Source: CALKAL01 sp051846895
GTDB lineage: Bacteria > Bacillota > Bacilli > Bacillales > Alkalibacillaceae
Assembly (NCBI GenBank): GCA_051846895.1
Contig: JBPYCQ010000011.1
Span: 33,462-97,461 of the forward strand
Direction of reading: 5' to 3'
DNA: 64,000 nt
Shown: piece by piece, positions 8,227-17,210 of the stretch
Layout of the letters: each line of letters starts with the position of its first letter
Position numbering within the stretch: position 1 is the first letter of the stretch
Translations under genes and position numbers: made by a program
Notes under the pieces: generated by a model
The model's input: only the letters and a program-made list of their open reading frames with translations
The model's database searches: none
What the model was told of the DNA's origin: nothing

Positions 8227-9072
8227 TCAGACTCCTCGTCCTGCCATTAATTCACTCTCTGTCAGTTTACTAATCTCCAAACCTTTCATCGGCGTGCCAA
8301 TATCTTTTGACAGTTCACCGATTAAGGCATAATTTCTAAAATCCTCTGTTGCCTTGACAATGGCACGGGCAAATTTTTCTGGATTATCAGATTTAAAGAT
8401 TCCTGAACCGACGAAAACCCCATCTGCACCAAGCTCCATCATTAGAGCAGCATCTGCCGGAGTTGCGACACCGCCTGCTGCATAATTGACAACTGGAAGA
8501 CGACCTGCTTCTCGAATCGCAAGTAATACATCATAAGGCGCACCTAGATTACGAGCCTCAACCATTAATTCATCGACACTCATGTGAACGATTTTATTAA
8601 CTTCGGCATTCACCATGCGTAAATGACGAACCGCTTCAACAATATTTCCTGTTCCTGGTTCACCTTTCGTACGAAGCATTTTAGCTCCTTCACCTAATCG
8701 ACGGGCCGCTTCACCCAAATTACGTGCGCCACAAACAAATGGAACGTTGTAGTCACTTTTTAATAGATGAAATTCCTCATCTGCTGGAGTGAGTACTTCA
8801 CTTTCATCTATATAGTCCACTCCCATTGCTTCAAGAACACGCGCTTCTGAAATATGACCTATCCTTACTTTGGCCATCACTGGAATAGTAACAGCCTTCT
8901 GTACTTCTTCAACGATACGCGGATCGGCCATACGAGCAACCCCACCAGCTGCACGAATATCAGATGGTACACGTTCCAAGGCCATGACCGCCACAGCACC
9001 AGCCTGTTCCGCAACTTTTGCCTGTTCTGCATTTATGACGTCCATAATGACGCCTCCGTATTTAAAATCCAT
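8227..9072 (-). CDS. pdxS: Pyridoxal 5'-phosphate synthase subunit PdxS, N-terminally short
   Basis: 281 residues; the usual length is about 294. PdxS condenses ribose 5-phosphate, glyceraldehyde 3-phosphate and ammonia to PLP. The catalytic lysines are present: K68 (PVMAKVRIGH) and K136 (MLRTKGEPGTGN), as is D11. All are offset by 13 from the B. subtilis numbering K81, K149 and D24, so only the N-terminal segment is missing. The start ATG has AGGGGGA upstream and the frame closes before any longer conserved start. No pdxT lies downstream. The divergent neighbour is a PdxR-type regulator. Confidence 0.93.
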   Translation of the reverse strand: MDFKYGGVIMDVINAEQAKVAEQAGAVAVMALERVPSDIRAAGGVARMADPRIVEEVQKAVTIPVMAKVRIGHISEARVLEAMGVDYIDESEVLTPADEEFHLLKSDYNVPFVCGARNLGEAARRLGEGAKMLRTKGEPGTGNIVEAVRHLRMVNAEVNKIVHMSVDELMVEARNLGAPYDVLLAIREAGRLPVVNYAAGGVATPADAALMMELGADGVFVGSGIFKSDNPEKFARAIVKATEDFRNYALIGELSKDIGTPMKGLEISKLTESELMAGRGV

Positions 9073-9172
9073 TATATCTTCCCCCTTCTCTTAATTTTGA
9101 TTATAATGAAGTGTGACCATTTTAAAATAATCAGTTGTTAGATATTTGAGGTGGTCAGATGGAGGTATGAAA
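9073..9172. promoter_or_regulatory. Divergent pdxS/pdxR control region
   Basis: About 100 bp between the two starts. On the minus strand a TATAAT -10 box (within ATTATAATC) precedes pdxS, with no good -35 box. That would fit activator dependence, as known for PdxR-controlled pdxST promoters, but the operator itself was not identified. Confidence 0.45.
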
Positions 9173-10573
9173 ATGGAAATGCTACTTGTAAAGATAAATA
9201 AAAAGAGTGCTGTTCCACTTTATGAACAAATCTATCAGCAAATAAAGGAAGATATTATTGATGGAAAACTTGCTGTTGGTACCAAACTCCCTTCAAAACG
9301 GAAGCTTGAGGAATTCTTGAATGTCAGTCAAACGACGATTGAACTTGCTTACGGTCAGCTATTAGCAGAAGGATTTATTTCTGCCATGCCGCGAAAAGGC
9401 TATTTTGTACAAGAAATTGAGGAATTATCTTACGTTCAAAAAGATGAAGCTCCACCTATGGAAAGTACGTTTCCAAAAGAAGATTATGATATTGATTTCT
9501 CTCCAGGAAAGATTGATCCTGATGCCTTTCCTTTTGCACAATGGAGGAAATATGCAAGAGATTTAATAGAGCCGGCAAACAAACATATATTAATGCTTGG
9601 ACATCAACACGGTGATATCGAGTTAAGACAAGAAATAGCACGTTACTTATATCATTCACGAGGTGTCGAATGCTCACCTGAACAAATCATCGTCGGTTCA
9701 GGGACAGAACAGCTTTTACCACTTCTCATTCGTATACTTGGGGAAGATACGGTATATGCCATTGAGGATCCTGGATATCCACTTACCCATCACATCTTTC
9801 CTCTTAATCATCGAAAGGCGATCTCCATCCCTGTTGATGAAGAAGGAATGAATGTTGAAGTATTACAAAAGACTGAAGCAACGGTTGCATATGTTACTCC
9901 TTCGCACCAATTTCCAACAGGGACAGTCCTTACAGCTTCTAGACGTACAGCTTTACTTAATTGGGCCGCATCTAGTAAGGATCACTATATTATTGAGGAT
10001 GATTATGACAGTGAATTTCGCTATACCGGACGTCCTATTCCCTCACTTCAAGGAATGGACCAAGCTAAGAAAGTCATTTATTTAAGTACATTTTCTAAGT
10101 CACTTATGCCATCTCTTCGTATTGCTTATATGGTACTGCCAACGATTATATTAGAAAAATATAGACAAGTATTTACTTATTACGCATCAACTGTGCCACG
10201 CTTTGACCAACAAATCTTAGCTCGGTTTATGGCTGATGGACATTTTTCCCGTCATTTAAATCGTATGAGAAATTTATATAAAAGAAAGCTTCAACTGTTA
10301 ACGGAAACATTACAAGACTATGCCCCAATAGTGACTTTTTCCGGAGACGAAGCTGGAATGCACATTATGATTCGTGTACATGTTGAGCAAGATGAGGAAA
10401 CATTAATAGAAATGGCTAAAAAGAAACGAATTCTGATAAATGGTCTTAACGAATATCGACTAAATTCGATTGAAAATACTCCGTCATTTCTAATTGGTTT
10501 TGGAGGAATACCCGAAGAGAGAATTTCTGAATCAATCCATGCATTGATGGGGGCTTGGAATATTACTCGATAA
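9173..10573 (+). CDS. pdxR: PdxR-like MocR/GntR transcriptional regulator
   Basis: About 466 residues. GntR winged helix at the N-terminus (residues ~10-75: P-L-Y-E-Q-I-Y-Q-Q-I, then L-P-S-K-R-K-L) joined to a class I aminotransferase-like domain that binds PLP (P-S-H-Q-F-P-T-G; PLP lysine in S-T-F-S-K-S-L). MocR proteins next to pdxS act as PLP-sensing regulators of PLP synthesis. ATG 9173 has GGAGG seven nt upstream; longer in-frame starts overlap that site. Divergent from pdxS. Confidence 0.85.
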   Translation: MEMLLVKINKKSAVPLYEQIYQQIKEDIIDGKLAVGTKLPSKRKLEEFLNVSQTTIELAYGQLLAEGFISAMPRKGYFVQEIEELSYVQKDEAPPMESTFPKEDYDIDFSPGKIDPDAFPFAQWRKYARDLIEPANKHILMLGHQHGDIELRQEIARYLYHSRGVECSPEQIIVGSGTEQLLPLLIRILGEDTVYAIEDPGYPLTHHIFPLNHRKAISIPVDEEGMNVEVLQKTEATVAYVTPSHQFPTGTVLTASRRTALLNWAASSKDHYIIEDDYDSEFRYTGRPIPSLQGMDQAKKVIYLSTFSKSLMPSLRIAYMVLPTIILEKYRQVFTYYASTVPRFDQQILARFMADGHFSRHLNRMRNLYKRKLQLLTETLQDYAPIVTFSGDEAGMHIMIRVHVEQDEETLIEMAKKKRILINGLNEYRLNSIENTPSFLIGFGGIPEERISESIHALMGAWNITR

Positions 10574-10647
10574 ATGTAAAGAAAACTATGTTTAATGTAA
10601 AAACTAATCTTTGCGATGAGGTTGCCAAATATTAATTAAGTTTCATT

Positions 10648-10695
10648 GGACACATCTATCTAAAATTAAAGGAATGATTTGGCCAAGATGTGTCC
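10648..10695 (-). terminator. Inverted repeat after the resolvase-like gene
   Basis: 10-bp perfect inverted repeat GGACACATCT/AGATGTGTCC with a 28-nt loop, just downstream of the resolvase-like stop. It lacks a T-run, so it may be a weak terminator or a recombinase-type binding site. Confidence 0.4.
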
Positions 10696-10702
10696 TATTA
10701 AT

Positions 10703-11245
10703 TTAACTTTCTAAATAACGATATAAGGTTGACTTACTAATGCCTGTCTTCTCTCTTATTTCTTTTAAACTATACTTTTTACTTTCGTACATTTCAATAG
10801 CACGTTTGACGTTTTCATCTGCCTTTTTAGGCCTTCCTGTAGCAATTCCCTTTTTCTTTGCCTTATATAATCCTCTTTTCGTTTGTTCACTAATAAGATC
10901 ACTTTGAAATTGAGCCAGACATCTCACAATGCTATTAAAGGAATAACCTTCTTTATGGCTTGTATCTATATTATCGTTTATAGATTGCAAGTGAGCTCCT
11001 TTTTCTTGGATCATGTCTAACAATTCAACGAGGTGCATAGTTGAATCTGCTAACATATACAGTTTTGCTACAACAACTTTGTCACCTTTATTTAAAGATT
11101 TGATCATATTTTGTAATTGTATTCTTTTATTTGCTGAAGAATGCTCTTCCATAAATAATTGCTGACAATGATGTTGTAGCAATTGTTCTTTTTGAAATTC
11201 ACAATTCAGATCTTCTTGAACAGGTCGAATATAACCAATTAACAA
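10703..11245 (-). CDS. Serine-resolvase-like protein lacking catalytic residues
   Basis: 180 residues, with the resolvase/invertase domain (1-~125) and the C-terminal helix-turn-helix (140-180, G-R-P-K-K then L-K-E-I-R-E-K-T-G-I-S-K-S-T-L-Y-R-Y-L) in normal order. The conserved G-Y-x-R-V-S-T is G-Y-I-R-P-V-Q: the nucleophilic serine is Val9. The active-site D-R-L-G-R is Y63-M-L-A-D67, losing the two arginines equivalent to R68 and R71. The frame is intact, so it may have become a DNA-binding regulator. It is divergent from the SulP-UspA pair. Confidence 0.75.
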   Translation of the reverse strand: MLIGYIRPVQEDLNCEFQKEQLLQHHCQQLFMEEHSSANKRIQLQNMIKSLNKGDKVVVAKLYMLADSTMHLVELLDMIQEKGAHLQSINDNIDTSHKEGYSFNSIVRCLAQFQSDLISEQTKRGLYKAKKKGIATGRPKKADENVKRAIEMYESKKYSLKEIREKTGISKSTLYRYLES

Positions 11246-11340
11246 TGTTATCTACCTACTTAAAATAATTTTCTTTATTATAACATATTATTCATTTACT
11301 TTCCCAAAAAGGTTCCCTTTTGGTTCTGCGTATGTTAGAC

Positions 11341-11369
11341 TTGACTCTGTTGTTTTTCATTATTAATAC
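11341..11369 (+). promoter_or_regulatory. SigA-type promoter of sulP-uspA
   Basis: TTGACT at 11341-11346, 17-bp spacer, TAATAC at 11364-11369, followed by an AT-rich leader and the GAGGAG ribosome binding site. An imperfect inverted repeat (CCAAAAAGG/CCCTTTTGG) sits just upstream at 11304-11323. Confidence 0.7.
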
Positions 11370-11411
11370 AAATAGATAAATTAATATATGCAACAAGAGG
11401 AGACGGATAAA

Positions 11412-12863
11412 GTGTTAGAGAAATTAAAAGTAGACTGGTTTTCAAATATACGTGGAGACGTACTTGCAGGAATTGTCGTTTCTTTAGCTTTAATTCCAGA
11501 AGCTATTGCATTTTCTATTATAGCAGGTGTTGACCCTATGGTTGGGTTATATGCATCGTTCTGTATTGCGGTCATCATTGCTTTTGTCGGTGGACGACCA
11601 GGGATGATTTCAGCTGCAACAGGAGCTATGGCATTACTCATGCTTCCATTAGTGAAAGAACACGGCTTAAATTATTTATTAGCAGCGACGATTTTAACGG
11701 GTGTCATACAAATATTATTCGGTATTTTTAAAGTAGCTAAAGTGATGCAATTTGTTCCTAGGGCGGTCATGATTGGTTTTGTTAACTCATTAGCTATTTT
11801 AATATTTTTGGCACAAGTGCCTCACTTTTTAGGGATATCCAATGCAACTTATGTTTTTGTTGCTATTACTTTATTAATTGTTTATATACTTCCTAGATTT
11901 TTGAAGTCAATTCCAGCGCCATTAATAGCTATTATTCTATTAACTACGATTGCTTTATATACAAATTATGATTTACGCACAGTCGGGGATTTAGGTGCGA
12001 TTTCAAGATCATTACCAGAATTCTTAATTCCTAATGTACCATTTACATTTGAAACATTAATGATTATTTTCCCTTATTCCTTTGCGTTAGCTATCGTCGG
12101 ATTGTTAGAATCATTATTAACCGCTTCAATTGTAGATGATATGACAGATACCGAAAGTAATAAAAATAAAGAAGCAAGAGGACAAGGAATTGCGAACGTG
12201 GCAACTGGGTTCTTTGGTGGTATGGCAGGCTGTGCAATGATTGGACAATCTGTCATTAACGTTAAATCTGGAGGACGTGGTCGACTATCCACTTTTGTGG
12301 CTGGGGCTTTCCTCATGTTTTTAATTCTTGTGTTAGGTGATTTAGTCATCCAAATTCCAATGCCTGTACTTGTCGGAATCATGATTATGGTATCAGTTGG
12401 AACATTTGATTGGTCATCATTTTCTTATATTACAAAAGCACCGAAAGCTGATGCCACTGTTATGTTAATAACCATGGCCATTGTTGTAGCAACAAAAGAT
12501 TTATCAAAAGGTGTCATTGCAGGTGTCATTTTGAGCGCACTGTTCTTTGTTATTAAAATTTCAAAAATCAAAGTAAAGAGCCAACTAAATAATGAATCCA
12601 CTACTTATTATGTGAGAGGGCAGTTATTTTTTGCATCGGTTGATAATTTAGTTGATTCCATTGATTTAACTGAACAAGGAAAGAACATTACAATTGATTT
12701 TACTGATGCACATGTTTGGGACGACTCAGGTGTTGGCGCCATCGATAAGATTGTAACAAAACTTCAAGAAAACAAAAATTACGTCAGTCTCTCTGGATTA
12801 AATAAGTCTAGTAAAAAAATTGTTGAGAAATTAGCAGTTACTAATATTATTACGCCACACTAA
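11412..12863 (+). CDS. SulP-family anion transporter with STAS domain
   Basis: About 483 residues. A 10-14-helix SulP core (P-E-A-I-A-F-S-I-I-A-G-V-D-P-M-V-G-L-Y family signature near the start) is followed by a C-terminal STAS domain (~residues 385-483). SulP proteins carry sulfate, bicarbonate or other anions; substrate cannot be assigned here. GTG 11412 has AGAGGAG at 9 nt, better than the ATG at 11388 which has no site. The downstream uspA gene follows 20 bp later, a pairing common in Bacillaceae. Confidence 0.85.
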   Translation: MLEKLKVDWFSNIRGDVLAGIVVSLALIPEAIAFSIIAGVDPMVGLYASFCIAVIIAFVGGRPGMISAATGAMALLMLPLVKEHGLNYLLAATILTGVIQILFGIFKVAKVMQFVPRAVMIGFVNSLAILIFLAQVPHFLGISNATYVFVAITLLIVYILPRFLKSIPAPLIAIILLTTIALYTNYDLRTVGDLGAISRSLPEFLIPNVPFTFETLMIIFPYSFALAIVGLLESLLTASIVDDMTDTESNKNKEARGQGIANVATGFFGGMAGCAMIGQSVINVKSGGRGRLSTFVAGAFLMFLILVLGDLVIQIPMPVLVGIMIMVSVGTFDWSSFSYITKAPKADATVMLITMAIVVATKDLSKGVIAGVILSALFFVIKISKIKVKSQLNNESTTYYVRGQLFFASVDNLVDSIDLTEQGKNITIDFTDAHVWDDSGVGAIDKIVTKLQENKNYVSLSGLNKSSKKIVEKLAVTNIITPH

Positions 12864-12883
12864 TTATTGAAAGGAGTGTTAAT

Positions 12884-13303
12884 ATGTACAACAATATTTT
12901 ACTTGCTGTTGATGGTTCAAATCATTCACTACGTGCAACCAAACAAGCAATTAATATTGCTTCACTCGTAAATGATCCATTCATTGAGGTCGTTTTAGTA
13001 GCTGACTTTTCTAAAGCGAAAAACGAAGTGCTACACTCACAAGGGAAAGAAGACCTTGAACATTCAAGACGTAAAAGACTTGCACCGATCGAGGAACTTA
13101 TTCAGAAAGAAAATCTTAATTATAGTATTAAAATTTTACATGGTGATCCAGGGCCGACCATAGTCGAACACGCTAATCATCATGATTTTGATTTATTAGT
13201 TATAGGAAGTAGAGGACTGAATACATTTCAAGAAATGGTATTAGGAAGTGTAAGCCATAAAGTTGTTAAAAGAGCTGATTGTCCTGTGCTTGTTGTGAAA
13301 TAA
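12884..13303 (+). CDS. Universal stress protein, UspA family
   Basis: 139 residues, the full length of a single Usp domain. The ATP-binding signature G-X2-G-X9-G-S is present (G108, G111, G121-S122). AAGGAG precedes the ATG. Cotranscribed with the SulP transporter; Usp proteins next to SulP carriers may modulate transport, by inference only. Confidence 0.88.
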   Translation: MYNNILLAVDGSNHSLRATKQAINIASLVNDPFIEVVLVADFSKAKNEVLHSQGKEDLEHSRRKRLAPIEELIQKENLNYSIKILHGDPGPTIVEHANHHDFDLLVIGSRGLNTFQEMVLGSVSHKVVKRADCPVLVVK

Positions 13304-13376
13304 TTTACGTCATGTAGTACTTTGTATTATCCTTATATGACTAACAGGGCGTCAACTTCTTATAATTTTTGCATAT

Positions 13377-13408
13377 AAAAAAGGACTCTATAGCAGAGTC
13401 CTTTTTTT
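13377..13408. terminator. Bidirectional terminator between uspA and csp
   Basis: AAGGACTCT/AGAGTCCTT hairpin with a short loop, A-run before and T-run after, between convergent genes. Confidence 0.88.
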
Positions 13409-13412
13409 AAAA

Positions 13413-13613
13413 TTATGCTTTGTTTACGTTAACTGCTTGAAGTCCACGTTGACCTTGTTCTGTTTCAAAAGTAACACGTTGACCTTCATCTAAAGATTTG
13501 AAACCTTCACCTTGGATAGCTGAGAAATGAACAAATACGTCATCTCCACCTTCTACTTCGATGAAACCGAAACCTTTTTCTGCGTTAAACCATTTAACTG
13601 TACCTTCTTGCAT
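13413..13613 (-). CDS. Cold shock protein, CspA/CspB family
   Basis: 66 residues, standard for a one-domain cold shock protein. The nucleic-acid-binding motifs are intact: RNP1 K-G-F-G-F-I-E and RNP2 V-F-V-H-F. It binds single-stranded RNA/DNA and acts as an RNA chaperone in the cytoplasm. Start is the ATG with GGAGG upstream; the longer frame is leader. A small perfect hairpin (13629-13643) sits immediately upstream of the ribosome binding site in the leader RNA. Confidence 0.95.
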   Translation of the reverse strand: MQEGTVKWFNAEKGFGFIEVEGGDDVFVHFSAIQGEGFKSLDEGQRVTFETEQGQRGLQAVNVNKA

Positions 13614-13628
13614 GTTATTTCCTCCTGT

Positions 13629-13643
13629 GTGGATTTTATCCAC
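13629..13643 (-). promoter_or_regulatory. Leader hairpin next to csp ribosome binding site
   Basis: GTGGAT/ATCCAC stem with a 3-nt loop, three bases from the GGAGG of csp. Cold shock leaders are known to be structured; a role in temperature control is a guess. Confidence 0.4.
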
Positions 13644-13804
13644 GTTTTATTACTATTGTTGTTCAAATAGATATCAAGGCGAAAAGTTTAAATACTTACC
13701 ATTCCATATTTACCGAACAAAAATAACTTCCCTTAGTATAACAGAAAGTATTTTGAATAGCAAATAGTTATTGGAATATTTCTTGATACTATTTGAAAAA
13801 AGTG

Positions 13805-13842
13805 TAATGCCAACAAGCGCACACCTTAGAGCTGGCATTTTT
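13805..13842. terminator. Terminator downstream of ywbE-like gene
   Basis: AATGCCA/TGGCATT arms with T-rich sequence on both sides, after the ywbE-like stop. Confidence 0.55.
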
Positions 13843-13898
13843 ATTGGCTAATAAACACCGACATTTCTATTTTGTGTTTTCGATTTAATCCTATACAT

Positions 13899-14093
13899 TT
13901 AATTTATAATTTCCTTCACTCTACCAACTACGCCATTTTCTAGCCTTACTTTAATACCATGCGGATGAGTTGAGGCGTTCGTGAGTATATTTTTCACAAT
14001 ACCCTCTGTTAACTTTCCTGTTCGTTGGTCTTGTTTTTGTACAACTTTAACTTTTGAACCTTGCTTTATATGCTCTCTACTCATTCCATTCAT
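13899..14093 (-). CDS. ywbE: YwbE family protein (DUF2196)
   Basis: 64 residues, the usual size of YwbE. Carries the family pattern: R-x-x-I-x-x-G-x-x-V near the start, G-x-L-T-E-G-I-V-K-x-I-L-T near 25-38, H-P-x-G-I-K-V-R-L near 43-51, and a C-terminal V-G-R-V-K-E-I. AAGGAGT precedes the ATG. Function unknown; an OB/SH3-like small barrel is plausible. Confidence 0.85.
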   Translation of the reverse strand: MNGMSREHIKQGSKVKVVQKQDQRTGKLTEGIVKNILTNASTHPHGIKVRLENGVVGRVKEIIN

Positions 14094-14196
14094 TTTCTGT
14101 TACTCCTTATTTACATGATATACTATTTGTGTGTTCTATATAAGAATATCATCTTTCAAGCGTTTCATCATAAACTCAAAAAAGCACTCTCACTAT

Positions 14197-14778
14197 TTAA
14201 ACCGTTAAAAACCCACGGAAACCCCTAGAAGCATAGTATGACTCAGCGCCATTGTGATACAAAAATACAGTATCATAACGACGATCGCAAAAGAGAGCGC
14301 CCCCGAGATTTCTAATATTATCTGGGGTTTTTATCCAGCTTGATGTTTTCATATCAACATGCTCAACATTCTGTAGCTCGCGGTATTGTTCCTCTGTTAA
14401 AAGTTCTATGCCCATTGCGGTCGCCATGTCAATTGCACTATTTTCTGGTTTGTGTTTTTTTCTAGACTCTAACGCCTCACGGTCGTAACAAACACTTCGA
14501 CGGCCTTTTGGACTTTCCTTTGAAAAATCACAAAAAATGTATTCGTCCTTTTCCCCATCATAACGAATGACATCAGGCTCACCACCAGTTGTTTCCATTT
14601 CATTAAGTGACCACAGCTTTTCGGGATTGGATTCCAATTTAGCTTGAATATTATCCCATTCAATTCCTTCATGACGGTGCGCATTTTTTTCAAAACGGGC
14701 TTTAAGTACACTATATAGTTGTTCCCGCTGCTGTTTTGACAATTCCTTTTGAACGTTGCGAAATTCTTTATCATTCAT
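14197..14778 (-). CDS. DUF4256 family protein
   Basis: 193 residues starting at the ATG behind a GGAAGGA site. Recognisable DUF4256 features: E-x-T-G-G-E-P-D-V near residue 63, D-F-S-K-E-S-P-x-G-R-R-S-x-C-Y-D near 85, and the C-terminal L-F-C-D-R-R-Y-D-x-V-F-x-Y-H-N-G-A-x-S-Y-Y-x-x-R-G-F-R-G. Soluble, no signal peptide. Function unknown in the family. Confidence 0.8.
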   Translation of the reverse strand: MNDKEFRNVQKELSKQQREQLYSVLKARFEKNAHRHEGIEWDNIQAKLESNPEKLWSLNEMETTGGEPDVIRYDGEKDEYIFCDFSKESPKGRRSVCYDREALESRKKHKPENSAIDMATAMGIELLTEEQYRELQNVEHVDMKTSSWIKTPDNIRNLGGALFCDRRYDTVFLYHNGAESYYASRGFRGFLTV

Positions 14779-14992
14779 AGTAATTCTTCCTTCCTTCGTC
14801 AATTATTATTTTAACTTACTTATATAATTAGTCGTCTATTTTTTAAAAAATTTCCGTATTATTTTATCAACATTACTACATTTGTAAAAAAACCTAAATA
14901 AATAACTTCTACTTCTTACTTACTTTAGTACTCCGAAACAATATTCATTCAAAATATAGTATACTGTTTTTAACAACTTCGAGGTGATATTT

Positions 14993-16189
14993 ATGTGGAA
15001 TATTTCAAAAGAAGCTAAAGACAAATTTTTAAAATACAACCTTCTTCCCATTCAAGAATCCGATCACGATTGGGAAATCTCTTTAAAAGAAGCAAAAGAA
15101 GAAGGGGAAGATCTTATTACCCGTTTGAACGAAGAACTTGAAGAGGTAAAAGAGGAATTATTACATGTGTTGCCTAGCCGTTTCATTCCATATGTAGAAA
15201 ACGGTACATTGAATCAACCGACACTACCAAAAACAGTACGTGAAGATTATTTACAATGGATGAAAGAGGCGGACAAGGAATTTGAACAAGTATTAAGTGC
15301 CGCCCACGAAAATACGGTGGAGACCTTAGCCTATTTGCCTACAACTGTACAAGAAGTCTTTGCGGAAAGCTTGCATGACTCAATGATCGAGCGAATTGAA
15401 CGAGATAAGGACACCCTTCATCTTTACGTCAACACAGACGGTGGATTCTCCTCGAAATCGCTTATTCATTTTATTTTTAAAGGAGTTAAATCAGAAGATA
15501 CGGACGAGCCTATCCAAGTCGGACAATGGTTAATTTATGATGAATTACAGAAAACAGATGATGGATTTGCGTTTCGCGTTTTGTTTGAATGCCCAGAAAG
15601 TCAATGGACCATTACAATGCAAGAATTGAAAGCAGAATATTTTTTTCGACCAAAGGAATATACAAGACTGAAGGATGAAGAGAAGCTTGATGATATGTCA
15701 ATAACTGAATACATTTCGATGTTAAATTCAGAGTATCGTTATTGGTTCATTACACCACATATCAAATGTGTGATTGAAACATTATCGGAAAACATCAAAA
15801 TAGAGAATGGAACGATCGAATTTAAAAGTCATTCAATGATAGTAACTGTTGGAAAAGAACATTTTTCATACGATTTAAACGAATATAATCCTATTCAATT
15901 TATATATACCGATATATATGAAGATCCTTATGCACATTTTAGTGAACCTATCCCAATTGACGAACTACAGGAGGCAGCATTAAGTGATGATTTGGACTTA
16001 CAAGTGCGTGCATGGAACACACTGTATACAAATCCAATAAAATTAGCTGATCTGATTAATGAGGTATTATTGAAAATGGAGATTACAGAAGAAAACGAAA
16101 TGATGTTAAGCGTTTACGCTAGTCATTTTAATAACCATGATATTTTGAAAGACGAAGTCGTAGAAAAGTTTCGTTTATTAATTTACTGA
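14993..16189 (+). CDS. DUF4085 family protein
   Basis: 398 residues, soluble, acidic, with a helical N-terminal third (residues ~25-60 very Glu/Lys-rich) and a mixed central domain. I recognise the opening M-W-N-I-S-K-E-A-K-D-K-F as typical of DUF4085 proteins of Bacillaceae. Start ATG has GAGGTG upstream. No neighbour hints at function. Confidence 0.7.
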   Translation: MWNISKEAKDKFLKYNLLPIQESDHDWEISLKEAKEEGEDLITRLNEELEEVKEELLHVLPSRFIPYVENGTLNQPTLPKTVREDYLQWMKEADKEFEQVLSAAHENTVETLAYLPTTVQEVFAESLHDSMIERIERDKDTLHLYVNTDGGFSSKSLIHFIFKGVKSEDTDEPIQVGQWLIYDELQKTDDGFAFRVLFECPESQWTITMQELKAEYFFRPKEYTRLKDEEKLDDMSITEYISMLNSEYRYWFITPHIKCVIETLSENIKIENGTIEFKSHSMIVTVGKEHFSYDLNEYNPIQFIYTDIYEDPYAHFSEPIPIDELQEAALSDDLDLQVRAWNTLYTNPIKLADLINEVLLKMEITEENEMMLSVYASHFNNHDILKDEVVEKFRLLIY

Positions 16190-16199
16190 TTATCCACAA

Positions 16200-16248
16200 A
16201 CAGAAAACATCTGTTTCATCGTGCTGACTAAATAGGTGTTTCTTTTAA
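16200..16248 (+). terminator. Terminator-like repeat element, copy A
   Basis: Imperfect 11-bp hairpin (AACATCTGTTT against AAATAGGTGTT) with loop CATCGTGCTGAC and a T-rich tail, after the DUF4085 gene. A related copy lies at 18950-18996. Confidence 0.5.
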
Positions 16249-16387
16249 TTTCTTAGGAATTATCAAACCTAACCTTAAAGTTTTTTCTAAAATAGAAATC
16301 CCTTTATTTTAGTAATAAAAAAAATATGACAGCGGTTCTTAAAACACTGCCAAATATGTGAGAGCAATATCAATATTACTTGAATCA

Positions 16388-16807
16388 TCACCCGTTATTT
16401 TTCTGTTCTAACTCTAAAATTGTCTTCGTAAATGTAAGAAAGTCACCAATATGATTTTCTATAATGGATTGTAAAATATCGAGATCTAATGTTTGATAAT
16501 CGTGAACAGCTATATTTCTAAATCCGACCATATTCATTAATGTATTGGCCAATTTCTCTTCAAGCATACCTTTATCGTACAATATTGCAAATGCATCTCG
16601 ACTTGTTTTTGGGAGGCCAAGTTTATGTTTACTTACTAGATGCATTGCTAAATCAATGCTTGCCTCGCACGCACGTTGAATATTAAGTATGATACTATCT
16701 TGTTTTGTAAAATCAGAAATATTCTCAGGGTTGTTTTCATATACTTCTTCTATTCGTTTTACACAACGTTCAATCGTTGTTATTTTATTTAAAATAATAT
16801 CATTCAT
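16388..16807 (-). CDS. hepT: HepT-like toxin (HEPN ribonuclease, DUF86)
   Basis: About 139 residues, all-helical. The HEPN catalytic motif R-X4-H-X-Y is intact as R-N-I-A-V-H-D-Y. HepT proteins are RNases held inactive by AMPylation of the motif tyrosine by their MntA partner. The start ATG at 16807 overlaps the MntA stop by a few bases (ATGAATGA), so translation is coupled; a longer GTG start (16825) is possible. Confidence 0.88.
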   Translation of the reverse strand: MNDIILNKITTIERCVKRIEEVYENNPENISDFTKQDSIILNIQRACEASIDLAMHLVSKHKLGLPKTSRDAFAILYDKGMLEEKLANTLMNMVGFRNIAVHDYQTLDLDILQSIIENHIGDFLTFTKTILELEQKNNG

Positions 16808-17210
16808 GTCTAAAAACACGCCCACTTTCTTTAATTGCTTCGATTACCGGTGCACGTTGTTCATTTAATGTAGCATACATACGATATGCACGCATTCTTT
16901 GGTGAATAAATGTATTTTCATCTGCTATATAGATAGGGATACCTTCTGAAAATATTTGTATTGTAAAAACTGTATCGATTCGCTTTATATCAATTAGATC
17001 TACTTCCCGTTCTGTGAGATTAGATAGTTTGTTTGCCAATATGAACCGTTCATAATTAGATATCTTTTTGTCACTAAAATAAGCAAGATCTATATCACTG
17101 CGCTCATGATTAGTTCCTTTTGCATATGAACCATATAGAATAATGAAAGCTGGGTTTAATTCTTTTACAATTTCCTGAATTAGATGTTCTTTAAGTTTCT
17201 CCGCTAACAT
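16800..17210 (-). CDS. mntA: MntA-like antitoxin, minimal nucleotidyltransferase
   Basis: 136 residues. The nucleotidyltransferase signature GS-X10-DxD is complete: G-S-Y-A-K-G-T-N-H-E-R-S-D-I-D. Members AMPylate the cognate HepT toxin. The order antitoxin then toxin, with overlap, is standard. The pair lies in an accessory stretch with a second toxin-antitoxin system 1.3 kb away. Confidence 0.88.
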   Translation of the reverse strand: MLAEKLKEHLIQEIVKELNPAFIILYGSYAKGTNHERSDIDLAYFSDKKISNYERFILANKLSNLTEREVDLIDIKRIDTVFTIQIFSEGIPIYIADENTFIHQRMRAYRMYATLNEQRAPVIEAIKESGRVFRHE

